DNA from: Corylus avellana
Taxonomy: Eukaryota; Streptophyta; Magnoliopsida; Fagales; Betulaceae
Direction of reading: 5' to 3'
Length of the DNA: 64,000 nt
NCBI RefSeq assembly: GCF_901000735.1
Contig: NC_081550.1
Location: 11,744,571-11,808,570 of the forward strand
Shown here one piece after another: positions 21,831 through 33,326 of the stretch. The number at the start of each line of letters is the position of its first letter. Position 1 is the stretch's first letter. The notes beneath the pieces are model-generated. The model was not told the origin of the DNA. It worked only from the letters and a program-made list of their open reading frames with translations, and made no database searches. A program made the translations under genes and the position numbers.

Positions 21831-22375
21831 TATATATATATAAATCTAAGACCATTGTCAAACATTCTCACCCTCCTCTTGAAAATACTCTTCTTGATGT
21901 CAACAAAATGGTTGTCAAATGTTCCCCTTTCAAAACTCATGATAAGGATCCTGTCACTAACGATAGGAGAATTATCGAACAAAACAATTTTTGTGCCCAA
22001 TCTTTGCATATTTTAGGACAACAATTGGATCGTATCGAAGAGAAACTTCCCTCTCTCTCTTCTGATTCAAAGGTTTTCTCTGAGCCTCCAAAGATTGAAA
22101 AATCCCTGATTTCTCTCCCTGACTTGTCAAAATCTTCTGGTTTGAAAACGACTTCTCAAATGAACCTTGAGAAAGTCAACAAATTGCTTTCTGAATTAAT
22201 TCATGCTCGTGCCAGTTCTTCTGGACAAAATTTTGTTATCAAAAAAGTTTCCTCTTCTGATTCTGAAACTTCTTCTCAAGAATCCACTGATTTGACATCA
22301 GAATTCTTAAACAAAACTTTGGAAAGATTGAGATGGAGCCAAAACTCCAAAGGATCTTATATATATATATATATA
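21831..22375 (+). pseudogene. Putative endogenous pararetrovirus-derived segment, flanked by (TA)n
   Basis: About 515 bp (21843-22357) is open in a single frame and sits between a TA tract at 21831-21842 and another at 22358-22375. The encoded stretch is Ser/Lys/Glu-rich, with a coiled-coil-like part (QSLHILGQQLDRIEEKL) and LSKSSGLKTTSQMNLEKVNK. This composition resembles the region before the coat protein in plant pararetrovirus polyproteins (Caulimoviridae), but no catalytic motif is included to prove it. The other gag-only element has no equivalent at this position, so the segment is an addition. TA-dinucleotide flanks are a known habit of endogenous pararetroviruses. It is a fragment with no movement, protease or RT domain and cannot act as a virus. 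Alternative: an extra N-terminal gag domain. Confidence 0.42.
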
Positions 22376-22388
22376 GTGCAACCAACTC

Positions 22389-23160
22389 ATGGCAGCTAGG
22401 CGTGCCCATACCCAACCTCCTCACACTCACGCACCTCACAAGTCATGCTCATATTGTTATCATTCTTCTCATCGGATAGATGATTGTCCATTCATTAACC
22501 ATTACATGATTGATGAGGAAGATTCTAGCAAGTCTGCACATGAGCATGTTCAAACCACCACCATACTTGGGGGTGAGGAAAAAGATGAGGAGACTGTTAA
22601 TGAGCCAAGTCTAGAGGACCCATTGGAAAAATGCTTTGCTCAATTTGGATGTGACCTAGACCTTGACAAGTTACTTGAGCAAGCTGATGCCTTATTGGAC
22701 TCCACACCTAAGATGCGAACTGAAAATTGGGAAACCACTAAGATATCATCATCTAAATCATCTTCATCAACAGCTAAGCCTTTCATTTTGGATAACCATC
22801 AGAAGGAAGAAAAAGAGGAGCAGGTTGAGAACATTAAGCCCCCATCAACTCCAAATTTGTCCAGTGACAAGGAAGTGAGTACTGAAGCTCACTCCTTCAT
22901 CAAAATCCCTCTTGAGACAATTCATGAACCCCAAACTTCAGTTCTTCAATGTCTCAAAGAGCCGTCTCATGCTGAAATTCTCAAGGATCTATGCACACAA
23001 GGTCACAAATCTAGGAACCATATATGTTCTTAAGAAGATCCTTCGACGCAAGCAACTAGGCTACCTGAGACGGCTAAATATCCTTCTAGAGGGCTATCAA
23101 ATTCTTAAGAAGAAAGGGTGGAAGGGATTGGTCGGACACCCAAATGACCGGGGAAAGTGC
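22389..23160 (+). pseudogene. Gag-like protein with CCHC zinc knuckle
   Basis: From ATG 22389 the frame is open for 214 codons. It has a canonical retroviral-type knuckle CSYCYHSSHRIDDC (22446-22487, C-x2-C-x4-H-x4-C), then an acidic, Ser-rich region (DLDLDKLLEQADALLDS) and the conserved tail SVLQCLKEPSHAEILKDLCT. A frameshift near 23025 moves the end (GYQILKKKGWKGLVGHP) to the next frame. The tail matches the other element at 9414-9665. Upstream reading is in a different frame from the virus-like segment; the (TA)9 tract at 22358-22375 lies at the change. The knuckle suggests nucleic-acid binding in the particle; the rest is unknown. Confidence 0.72.
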
Positions 23161-24522
23161 TATATTTTGTATTTTTTATTTTTCGCACTTTATTTTCGAG
23201 TCTTTTTCTTTTGTCATTTTATTTTCGTGTCATTTTCTTTTTGTTCCTAACAGCAATTAACCTTTTGATGTTTGTTCATGTAAGAGAATATTGCTGTTAG
23301 TTTTTGACAGGTGTTTTGGTGTTCAAGTTTGGGGGACGCATTGGCCTTTGCACACTCCGATTTTCTCATCCCACAGTATTGTATCTCTTCACACACATTG
23401 GGGACAATGTATCATTTAATTTTGGAGGTGTGGAACAACACTCTGTTTGTTTGTTTGTGTATGTTTGTTTGTGTTATTTGTTTGTTTTTATGTGCTAAAA
23501 AAAATTTAAAAAAAAATAAAAATAAAAATTCTATGTTGTTGACTGAGCATGAGTTACATCATAACTGTGGTTTGCATGTCATTGGTTTGTTTAACTTATT
23601 GAACACAGCATGTCATTAGAAATCTGAGTCATTTGACTTATTTGATTAGATTACAGAGACTTCACATATCTGAGTTGATCATCACAAGCACATTAGCATA
23701 GAATCTGTGAGGTATGAGATTTGAATTGAGTAGGGTGTGTCTTGAGATTTGTAGGATGAATTTTTGGGGAAACGTTGGCTTCAAAAAGAAAAAAATCAAT
23801 TTGAGCTTCTCATTGAGTAACCGGACCTCATGCCCCACTAAGCATTGAGTGTTCGCATAAAAAGATGAGAAATTCAATTTGGTTGATTGTATGGCTAGTT
23901 TGGCTTCGTAGCCTTGTTGACTTGAGTAATTAAGCCCTTAGGGATGTTTCTACATCTAGTGCCTTAAAACCATCTGATTTGGGATTCACTAGCCCAACAC
24001 TCTTTACATAGGTCAATTAGAAAGCTTAAGGAAGCCGAGCATTGCACAGCCTACACAAAAAAAATGCATGTCTTGATTTAAACCTTAGGTGTATTCATCT
24101 GAGTGAATTCCTATGACTTTTGGGGTATACCTAACTTTGAGAAAAATTGAAGCCTCATGATTATATGTTTGTCTCACATTACACTTATTGGAACATGTGT
24201 TGTCTCAAAAATTTTCATCTTTGAATTGAATGATTTGTGGTTGACTTGATGATGTGATTGTAGTGTTCACTTTGTTAAACCTACTCATCATGTAAGAACC
24301 ATGTGTTTGTGTGGAAATTTGTGTTTTTCAATGACATAGTGCTAAAAATGTTTGTGGGTATCATTGGTGTTAAACCCTCACGAGACTTCACTCGTCCTCT
24401 AGGGATGCTTAAGGGACTAGCAATCGTCTCTAAATACAATCGTCTCTCCCACGACAGCAGATCTATGTTTCATGTTTTGATTTTATTTTTTCTTTTGTTT
24501 TGCTAAGGGACTAGCAAAATAT
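23161..24522 (+). other. Non-coding 3' internal region of the second gag-only element
   Basis: No supported gene. It is collinear with 6659-6917 and 8204-9400 of the minus-strand element, including a shared block about cutting 'CTAGGGATGC' and 'CACGAGACTTCACTCGTCC' near 24380-24412. The function of this conserved non-coding part is unknown; it might hold packaging or mobilisation signals. Confidence 0.65.
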
Positions 24523-24537
24523 AAGTTTGGGGGTATT
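24523..24537 (+). other. Polypurine tract
   Basis: AAGTTTGGGGGTATT directly before the 3' LTR, identical in core to the tract at 6644-6658. Confidence 0.85.
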
Positions 24538-25806
24538 TGATGAGTGCTAAATATTGCATATTTGGACCTCTTCATTTGCATTTGCTAAGCCTTTAGCTTT
24601 ATTATTTTCTGATGTTTTGGTGTTTTAGTGTTTTGTAGGTTACTAAGGGAAAAATGCTCCTTTAAAGGAAAAAATGCAACTCATTCCATCAATTATGGGG
24701 CTTAAGACACTTTAGAGAGCATTGGCAGCAAATTTGGGTCGAACGATTATTCGCGCCCAACGAGTACCACTAAAAAGCCATATCTAGAGTTTTAGAGCTC
24801 GGATTGAAGTATTTTGATGGCATTGGAAAGCTAACTCAAAGATCTACAAAGTCATGTGTCACAAGAGTTGGCCAATTCCGAAGGTAGTGCACTCGAGCGC
24901 ACACGTGCCCATCGAAAGTGGAAAGTGATGCACGAGTGCACCTCGAGTGCGATCAAGTGCACTCAGCCGACCTGGCAGCGTTGAAACCCTAAAATTAGCT
25001 TATAAATATCATTCTTTTCTATTGTAAACATACGGAGATGCGCTGGGGGCGCCATACTTTGTCAATTTTCGACTTTTCTGGGTTTTTGGAGCTTTGAACT
25101 CCAATTCTTTTGTAAGTTTGTCAATTTCAATGAAGTATTTCAGTTTCTTTATGATTCTTTGTTTCATGAGAGGCTAAATCTTCAACTAAGGTTGAAGATC
25201 AAGCCTCGCCATTGATTAGTTTTATATTTTTATATTTTATTTGTACAAATCCGTCATTTAATGTAATGTATGTTCATTTCAATTCAATTGTGTGACAAAA
25301 TTGTGATTGATTGTTGTTTGTAAATTGTGAAAACGTTGGATATTCGTTGTGTTTCATCCAACGGATACATCGAATGATTTGATTGAGACTTATATCTATT
25401 GTGATTTACGAATATAGTGAATGATTTGATCTCAATTGGATATTCGTTATGATTTATAATAGAGATAGATTCATCGAATGATTCAATTGGTTTATCAAAA
25501 ACAATAGAACATATATAGGGTTTAATTTTTTGTCGGATGCATGAATGAAAACATGAGAATGTATGCTTTGATTTGGTAGGTGAATTCTAAAACCTTAGTC
25601 GTTTATCTTTTGATTATTTTTATTTTATTTAGTTTATGTTTGTTTATTTTCAAAATCAAAATCATTCGAAACTAGGTTAAGATATAATTGATTTAGATAG
25701 AAGTTTATTTACACAAACACAATTCCCTGTGGATCGACCTCGCACTTGCCTAATTTGTACTTACACACGACTCGTGCACTTGCGAGTAATTATAATTTGC
25801 ACATTA
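24538..25806 (+). repeat. 3' LTR of the second gag-only element
   Basis: Runs from TGATGAGTGCTAAATATTG to TTGCACATTA. It carries palindromic words (CACTCGAGCGCAC, CCTCGAGTGCGATC) at 24886-24964, just upstream of a TATA-like CTTATAAATATC near 24993. It is followed by a second PBS instead of flanking DNA. Confidence 0.9.
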
Positions 25807-25957
25807 AGTTTTTGGCGCCATTGCCAGGGATTTGTCTGTTTGTGAAAATTGATTTTTGTTTGAATTAATTTTATTTTTGTACTAGTTTAGGTAGATTTTT
25901 GTTTTCTTTTCTTTTTGCAATTTTATTTTATTGTATTTATTTTTTTGTTTTTGTTTC
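25807..25957 (+). mobile_element. Second PBS and leader stub (tandem unit)
   Basis: TGGCGCCATTGCCAGGGA (25813-25830), then about 125 bp nearly the same as 21325-21455. The match stops at TTTTTGTTTCT, where LINE sequence begins. This shows that a second internal region once followed the LTR. Confidence 0.85.
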
Positions 25958-27952
25958 TAACAAGACATCTATTATTTCTTTAGAAACACTAAGCAAGAGG
26001 ACAGAGACTATATTTTACAATTAGCTGGAGTACCTTCATCGCAAAGATATGACAAGTACCTTGGTCTTCCTGCCCTTGTGGGAAAGTCCCGGAGTAGGGA
26101 ATTCATGTGTTTGAAAGATAAGAGTGAGGAAGCGCATAAATGATTGGAAATCAAGTTTCTTTCAAAGGCAGGTAAGGAGATCCTTCTGAAATCTGTTATA
26201 CAGGCAATTCCCACATACAATATGAGTATTTTTCTTTTACCTAAAGAATTATGCAAGGATATAAATCAAATTATAAAAAAGTTTTGGTGATGTCAGTAAG
26301 AGAGGGAGAAAAAGATCCATTGGATGAGCAGGGAGAAGTTAAGACGGGCTAAATCTCAAGGTGGTTTGGGATTTCGTGATCTTATTTGCTTTAATAAAGC
26401 GCTCCTAGAAAAAAATGTTGGTGGTTAATCAAACAACCGAAGAGTATTGCAGCAAAAATCATAAGTGCTAAATACTATCCTAAGGGGTCTTGCTGGGAAG
26501 CTAAGGTTGGGAGTATGCCATTATATGCATGGAGGAGTTTCCTTTCAGCTAGAGAATTACTTCATGCAGCGGCTATTTGGAGGATATGATCGAGATGGTA
26601 GGAAAGTTTCCATTTGGGGGCTAGATGGATCCCCAAGCCAACAACTTTTTCCATTCAATCGCCATGTAATGATTTGCTTGTGAATGCAAAGGTGAGTGAC
26701 CTGATTGATCTTTGACATCTTCATGGAAAACGGAGCTCATTCGGAATTCTTTCTCGGAGGAGGAGTCGGAGGTTATTTGCAGTTTACCCATTACCAAATA
26801 TCAGGTTCAGGATAAGCTAGTGTGGTACCCAACTAGCACAGGAGAATTTTCGGTGCGAAGCGCTTATCATTTGGAGATGGAGCTGTGTGGATCTTTGAAG
26901 GGAGAATGTTCCTATCTTAATAAAAATAGGGACTTGTGGAATTGTATATGGAAATTGAGGATCCCAAATGTTGCAAGGATGTTTCTATGGAGGGCATGTA
27001 GTAATATTCTCCCAACGGAAGACAACCTAAAGAGGCGAAAGGTAGTCCAAGAGGATACATGTTTTATTTGTAACAGATTTGTAGAGACTGCGAAATACTC
27101 TTTGGGATTGTCCAGCTGCCCAAGATGTTTGGGGTGGAAGTGATCAGATGTTTGGGGGGGATTTCCTGGCAGTGATGGAGTATTTGATGGAGCGATGCAA
27201 CATCGAAGAGCTGGAGCTGGCTGGGGTTAATTGCAAGTGAAATATGGAAGAGGCGTAATTCTGTGCTGCATGGGGGGGACTTTGTACATCCGAATCGTTT
27301 GGTACAAGGAGCGAAGGAGCTGCTAATTCAGTATAGGAAGGCCAATGAAAATAACGATCAGGTGGTGGAGATTAACAAGTCGATCCAGAGTCGATGGAAA
27401 AATCCTCCTCCCGATAGCTACAAAGTTAATTGGGATGCTGCGTTGAATTCAAAGGAGAAAAGGACTGGGATTGGGGTGATTATCCAGGACAATTTGGGGC
27501 GGGTCTTTGCGGCCCAAAGCAAGACAATATATGCGCTATATGATCCTACCACTGCTGAGGCAGCAGGGGCTTTATATGCGTTGGAACTTAGTCGAGATTA
27601 TGGATTGCATGAAGTAATGCTTGAAGGGGACTCAAAGATTGTGGTTATGGCTTTAACAGATACGGAGTCTAATTGTTGTAGGTATCGGCAGGTTATTGAT
27701 GATCCCAAGTAGTGCTGAATGCATTCCGAGGATGGTAAGTGTGCCACGTTAAACGAGAAGCAAACATGACGGCACACGACTTGCAAAGGAGGCGACTTAT
27801 AAAAGTTTGATAGAATTTGGCTTAAGAAATCCCGGAATGTATTGTTAACACTGTCAATTTAGAGTATTTAGTTCTTGTTTTGTAGAGCTTCGACTATGTT
27901 TATTCTTTATTGAATGAAAGTAGAATTTTTTTAAGAATATTAAAATAAAAAA
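25958..27952 (+). mobile_element. 3' part of an L1-type LINE (RT end, zf-RVT, RNase H)
   Basis: The sequence begins inside the RT C-terminal region (NTKQEDRDYILQLAG, KYLGLPALVGKSR, FLSKAGKEILLKSVIQAIP, INQIIKKFW). It continues through KSQGGLGFRDLICFNKALL, the zf-RVT part at 26712-27143 (GEFSVRSAYHLEMELCG, WKLRIPNVARMFLWRACSNI, LPTEDNLKRR, TCFICNRFVET) and an RNase H domain (27395-27712). Many stops and frameshifts are present. The 3' end is A-rich near 27930-27952. The endonuclease and most of RT are missing, and the left junction is with the LTR-element leader at 25957. Confidence 0.88.
27263..27712 (+). pseudogene. LINE RNase H domain (RVT_3 type)
   Basis: A 149-codon open stretch with the RNase H fold motifs: KVNWDAALNSKEKRTGIGV (first catalytic Asp), TTAEAAGALYALELSRDYG (Glu), EVMLEGDSKIVVMAL (second Asp). 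A shifted frame downstream reads HVKREANMTAHDL, the expected last motif. The catalytic residues look preserved, but the frame breaks at 27712 before the end of the domain and the upstream protein is destroyed. RNase H domains at the C-terminus are common in plant L1 elements. Confidence 0.85.
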
Positions 27953-28929
27953 TACATTATTAATTGAATAATAGTTTAATTGGCATGTAAAGTTCAATCA
28001 ACTTTTTTTCATTCAATTTTTCTCGTGGGTGGGCAATTTTCCAAGAACTTCTCCTTGTTTTGCACGCTCCCCGCCGTCTAGTCCATTTGCCACAAAAATC
28101 AGTGTCCCTAAGAAAGTTCAAGATCAATTATCTTGTCCAAAAGAAAAATAATAATAAATTGTACGGAAGGCATTACTAAAGAACAGAACAACATTCTTAA
28201 AAGAGGCTTTTTTCTCGCTCCAATAGAAGGGAGATAGGATCTTAACAAATCTATGCCATACATTTTATCAAGAAAAATAAAAAATAAAAAATCTTAGGTT
28301 GTTGAATTCCGAATTTCCGAAAAATAAGATGGAGACGTATAGGGTTTCAATCACTTACAAATCTATTAATTTTCTCCGCAAATTACTGGTTTTTTCCCAC
28401 CGTTGATCAGTTAATTTCAGAGTATATATTTTTTCTCGAACATATTTCAAATCTTTTTAATAAAATTGAAAAACTTCACAAAAATCACGTCTTTTCAAAT
28501 TATTTCTCGAAAGTTCAAAAATTTATTTTGAAATATATTTTTTAATTTTTTTTTACTAAAACAATTAAAAAAAAAAAAGTATTGTAAGAATTTTAACAAA
28601 ATTTAATGAAAAAATCGTAATGAAAATGAATAATTGATAGGAATTAAAATTTTGTTACTCTAATTGAGAAATTTTTTAAATTTTAAAAAATTATTACAAA
28701 ATGAGGAGAAGTCTAGAAAAACTTTGTAAAGTTTTCTCTGATAAAAATCAACAATCAATGATAAACAAAAAGAAAAATAAAAATATCAAGGAAAACATAG
28801 AGGGTCCACAGAGCTGTAAGTTCCGAAAGAGCCAAGGCTTCCCAAGCCCTTAATCAAGGCCGTACAGCCCACTCACCACCTGCCATCACATTACCTGGAA
28901 GTTTCTCTGCTCCCACTAAAACGCCGTAA
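27953..28929. other. Upstream region of the HIPP gene, AT-rich
   Basis: No coding sequence. 28430-28740 is made of A/T tracts and short inverted blocks (AAAACTTCACAAAAATC against GAAAAACTTTGTAAAGTTTTC), in the style of the MITE at 40055-40485. 28830-28980 becomes GC-richer toward the promoter. Confidence 0.5.
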
Positions 28930-28935
28930 CACGTG
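28930..28935. promoter_or_regulatory. G-box / ABRE core upstream of the HIPP gene
   Basis: AACACGTGTCAG contains CACGTG, about 290 bp before the start codon, with another ACACGTTA 20 bp on. bZIP and bHLH factors bind this core. Use is inferred only. Confidence 0.5.
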
Positions 28936-29098
28936 TCAGATGGCACCCCCACACGTTAAACGGCACTGTGACTCACGCGTTTTAACATACATACCATTCC
29001 AACATGCATACAACATCATGATGATCATCATAATATGGCCACGTTAGCACCGCCTTCACAGCACTACTCCTGTACAGAGAACTCTCTCGCTCCCCCCC

Positions 29099-29106
29099 TA
29101 TAAATA
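29099..29106 (+). promoter_or_regulatory. TATA box of the HIPP gene
   Basis: TATAAATA in CCCCCCTATAAATACGG, 123 bp before ATG 29222. Transcription would start near 29130-29140, giving a 5'UTR of about 90 nt rich in GAAGAA/CAAA. Confidence 0.75.
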
Positions 29107-29221
29107 CGGAGCTCGATCGGCGTGTTTTTCTTCCCATTCGGTGACGGAACCAAGCAAATTCTCTCACACACAAAAAAAGAAGAAGCAAATCACTCGCAAA
29201 AAAGAAAAAGCAAATCAAACA

Positions 29222-31234
29222 ATGGGGAAGGTGAGCCGACTCGCTGACAAAACTAGCTCTTCAGAGTTATTTCTTTGTGTAGATCTCCCATTTTGTATAT
29301 GTTAATGAGGGTGTTGGTTTTTTTTTTTTCATTGCAGAAGAAGAACAAGAGCAACAGCGCCCAGAATACGAACGAGAAGGAGACGAAGAACGAGAACGAG
29401 AACCAGAAGAAGGAAAATGGCGAGGGAGAGAAGAAGAAGAAGGAGGCGGGTCCGGTTCCGGTGGTGTTGAAGATCCACATGCATTGCGACGGCTGCGCTG
29501 GCAAGATTATACGATGCGTTCGCAGTTTTGAAGGTCTATCTCTCTCCGATTTGAGCAAATCGTGTGCTTTTTCTTAATCTCTCTGTTTTCTTATTTTTCT
29601 GATTTTGTTGTTCTTGACATTGGGAAGAAGATTTAACATTGGGCCCTTATCTTCCTTGGTTGTTTACTTGAATGTGTTAGAAGAATTATCAAATGACTTG
29701 CAAGTGTTTGTTTCTTTCTTCTCTGCTCTTTATCTGCCTTTCTCTTTGGGTTTTTTCCAACAGATATTTAGTGAGATTTCGGATTTCCTCCCTGTTATTT
29801 GGATTTTGTTTCCCTTCCTTTTCCGTGTGCTTCACATGCCAGTCCTCTGTTTCCAACTTCCCATTAATTTCGAGTGATTTCCGAAACTACCCTTAGATTC
29901 CCATTCCAATCGCCCAAACAGATTCGAATGAATTTGGTTAGGATTCCTGGGAAGTAACGTTGTTGGTCTGATTGCTTGTTCAGGCGTGGAGACGGTGAAG
30001 GCGGACCCGGAATCCAGCAAACTGACGGTGGTCGGGAACGTGGATCCGACAAGTCTCCGGGACAAGCTGGCCGAGAAGTCCAAGAAGAAGGTGGAGCTGA
30101 TCTCCCCGCAGCCCAAGAAGGACAACAAGGCGGACGACAAATCCGACCAAAAACCTGAGAAGAAAGCTGACGAAAAAAAACCCAAAGAGGTAATCCACTG
30201 GTCCCCGCTTACCGTGCGCCCCTTCCTTTCATTCCTTTCTTTTTAATATTATTAACCACTTGACACTCCGCCTGCTCCGGTGCTTCTGGTGGTGTTGTAT
30301 TTTAACAATTAACACGCTGCGCAATTTAGCATTTTCACGCTGTCTTTCAAACTGATTGGAGTATCAGCGCCTTACGTTTGTTTCCTTGTGAGCACGTGGG
30401 GACGCCCTCTTTTTTTTTTTTTTTTTTTTTGCGATTCAACTTAATTTGATTTTAATTTGATAATGGGGGCAGGCTCTTTGTTTTTAATTTGATTTAATTT
30501 AATTTAATTTAATTTAATGGGGGCAGCCTCCGGTGACGACGGCGGTTTTGAGGGTGGTGCTACACTGCCAGGGGTGCATGGACAAGATTCACAGGACTGT
30601 TACGAAGACCAAAGGTGAGGTTATCGTTCCATTAACCCCGTTCCGTTGCAGTCACGGTGCCGCCATTAACGCCGAAAACTGATATTAAATTAATGGAAGT
30701 GAAATTATTGACAAGAAAACGATTCGGTTGATTGTAGGTGTGGAGAGCATGGAGGTTGATAAACAGAAAGAGCTGGTGACCGTGAAGGGTACCATGGATG
30801 CCAAGGCCTTAGCTCAAAGCCTTCAGGACAAGCTTAGGAGGCAAGTGGATGTCGTGCCACCAAAGAAGGAGAAAGCAGGGGAGGGTGAGAAGAAAGATGA
30901 CGGCGGCGGCGGCGGCGGCGGCGGAAAGAAGAAGGGCGGTGGAGGAGATGCCGGGCAGGAAGAAGCTGCTGGTGGTGGTGGTGGTAATGCCAAAGGTGAT
31001 CAAGGGAATAAAATGATTATGGCACCATCCGGGTACGGGAACATTGGGTATGGAAATGGGTACCCATACCCGTATGAGAATGGGCATGGGTATGGGCATG
31101 GGTATGGGCATGGAGGGTTTGTGGGGGATCACATGCATGCCCATGGATATGGGCATGGAGGGTTTGTGGGGGATCACTTGCACCCCCCGCAAATGTTCAG
31201 CGACGAAAACCCCAATGCCTGCTCTATCATGTGA
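29222..31234 (+). CDS. HIPP: Heavy-metal-associated isoprenylated plant protein with two HMA domains (HIPP5/6-like)
   Basis: Five coding exons with GT-AG borders: 29222-29230, 29338-29533, 29984-30189, 30527-30614, 30738-31234. Together they encode 331 residues. After MGK and a Lys/Glu/Asn-rich leader come HMA1 (VVLKIHMHCDGCAGKIIRCV, metal site CDGC), a Lys-rich linker, HMA2 (VLRVVLHCQGCMDKIHRTV, metal site CQGC), a second Lys/Gly-rich linker with a run of eight Gly, and a His/Gly/Tyr-rich tail (HGYGHGGFVGDH twice). The end FSDENPNACSIM has a C-terminal CaaX box (CSIM), so the protein should be farnesylated and membrane-associated. HIPPs bind or carry metals such as Cu, Zn or Cd and take part in stress and pathogen responses. 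Both HMA domains are split by an intron at the same place, after ...G-V, as usual in the family. All splice sites look intact. The metal bound cannot be told from sequence. Confidence 0.93.
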
Positions 31235-31272
31235 GGGAAGGGGGGGAGATCAATATATGAAATAGAAATGTA

Positions 31273-31278
31273 AATAAA
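31273..31278 (+). terminator. Possible polyadenylation signal of the HIPP gene
   Basis: AATAAA 39 bp after the stop codon, followed by A/G- and T-rich DNA. Downstream alternatives exist near 31490. Confidence 0.45.
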
Positions 31279-33326
31279 GAGAGCAGACAGACAAAGTAGT
31301 AGGTGATGGAAAGACTGGGTGGGTGGGTTTCAAGGCTTGACCCAAATTGGTCTGCCCCGGTTGTCGGACTGAGGAGGAGTTGATTGTTTTTTTGTTTAGT
31401 CCCAATAGCCTCGTTGGACAGTTCTTGAATATTCAGGATATTATCATGTTTTACTTTATGTTGTTCATCAGTCGTTATATTGATTCTGTTCAATACAAGT
31501 GATATTTTGTTTACAAATCAGCTTTGTCGTTTGCCTATGCCATGTAGATGAGAAATTTGTGATATTTAGCAGTCAAGTGGCCGGTCTACTTTTTGTGAGA
31601 CACTTATCTAAATCATCATAGGCTGGCAGCAGTTAAAATGAAAGAAACAAAGGTTAGGATTCCATCAATATGCCACCTAACTAATAACATTATAATAATA
31701 AGTAGATGCAATTTGTTGTATGCATGATCTGGAATATTCTGAAGAACATATTATTTATAAACTGAATTTCTTTTAATTAATCTTGCAACACCCACCGTCG
31801 TACCAACGTGACATGCCATGTCCCTCCTGAATTTAGCTAAGAGTCATCAAATAATAATAAGCTGTACCTCAAAATTGAATTGGGTCATAACTTAAAATTG
31901 ACATATCTAATATATATATTTTTAAATATACCAACTTTAAATTTATAATATACTTTTGAACTTGCACCTTTAAAGCATTTCCAAAGCATTTAATACCCAA
32001 TTATGATAATGGTAAACTTGTTAATTAATAAATATATAGCAAACATTCTTTCATGTATATGATCCGTCACAAAATCGGCTCATTTTTTTCTTCAGTGTAT
32101 TTAAAGTGTAGCTACCATACTTAATGCCACGTGGTGTTGCCTAAAGCAGCCGTGGGGGCCGCAGCGTTATACAATGACAAGCTACCCACCCCAAGGGGCA
32201 AGGCGTATATATATATACATATATATATTAGAGTGGGACCAAACCATGGCACGACCGAGCCATGAACCTGCGAAACAAGTCCTACTTTTCTTCTTTCTCT
32301 GCTTTTTTTATTTTTTATTTTTGGTGTCCTACACTCCTACTGGTTGGCGTCGTAATGGGTGTCCTTGGTGACCGTAGAGGTGTGCTGACAGGCACAGGCA
32401 GAGGCACAGCTACATATATGATTCTCTTTTCTGTCGTCCCAAAACCCACCGTTTAGTGCTTCTTTTTGTCGTCGTCCTTCATTGCCAATTTGCCACCAAC
32501 GTTGCGTTTCCTGGAAAGTACGTCAATAGTGATAGTGGAGTTTGAATGCCCCACTGCGACGTACGCTACGCCAGACGACAACTTACTTATTTCTTTCTCC
32601 ATTTGCTATAATTCTCTCTTTTCTCTATTTTCTCCTGCTTCACCAATAATGATATGTCCCTTTTTGCCCTTTTGGACCTACTTGTTCAATTAAGTGGACC
32701 GAAAGAATAAAAGTTTGTTGCGCATACCCGTCTCCTATTAATTTTTTCATATTTATTATCTTAATTATTAATAATTTGAACTACAAAATTATTAGATATT
32801 TAAAAAAAAAAAAATTGGATCCCTAATCCTTATTTGAATTTTTTTTTTTTTTTTTTTTTTGTCTTTCCGGTGAGAAAACTGTCTCAAATTGTGTTTGTGG
32901 CGGCCTTTTTCTTGGAATGTGAGCCAAAGCTCAAATGGGTCATGCTAACTTTCTTTTTTTTTTTGGGGGGGGGGGGTTCATTTTTACTAATTTTAAGATC
33001 TATTTGTAATTATTGGTTTCTTTGGGTGTTTATTGCGTTGTCCACCCATATTTAGTGTTTGTTTTTAATGTACCTTTTCCCTTCCCCTTTTTCTCTTTGT
33101 AGTAGCTTTAAAAAAGAAAAAAAAACAAAAAAAAACATCATGATAATATGGGTATTAGCAAAAAGTGAAATGCCTAATTCATTCCATATAGGAGGGAGGA
33201 GGCAGAGACTACTTAATTCATTCTAAATGCCTTATTCGTTCTCCAAACATAATAAATCAAACTTGTAAAATTGGAATACTTGGGCTAATTCCCCAAGCTA
33301 TTAAGAAATTATTTTTTTGTCTTCAA
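31279..33326. other. Intergenic, no gene supported
   Basis: AT-rich with (TA)n near 32205-32228, a T run at 32839-32860 and a G run near 32966-32976. Short frames have no motif. 32400-32690 is less AT-rich, but no exon could be recognised. Confidence 0.5.

Larger units (their letters stand above)
20412..25957 (+). mobile_element. Second gag-only LTR retrotransposon, truncated at 5' and partly tandem
   Basis: The order is 5' LTR lacking its first ~370 bp (20412-21300), PBS (21307-21324), palindrome-rich leader, TA-flanked virus-like segment (21831-22375), gag-like frames (22389-23160), non-coding DNA, polypurine tract (24523-24537) and 3' LTR (24538-25806). The sequence after the 3' LTR is a second PBS (25813-25830) and about 125 bp of leader matching 21325-21455, cut off by a LINE fragment. 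The unit is therefore LTR-internal-LTR-internal', as left by unequal recombination. No pol is present. Both outer ends are lost, so no target duplication is expected. Confidence 0.85.

Noticed and set aside
30809..31192. 127-codon ORF antisense to the last HIPP exon
   Set aside because: Shadow of the repetitive Gly/His coding exon.
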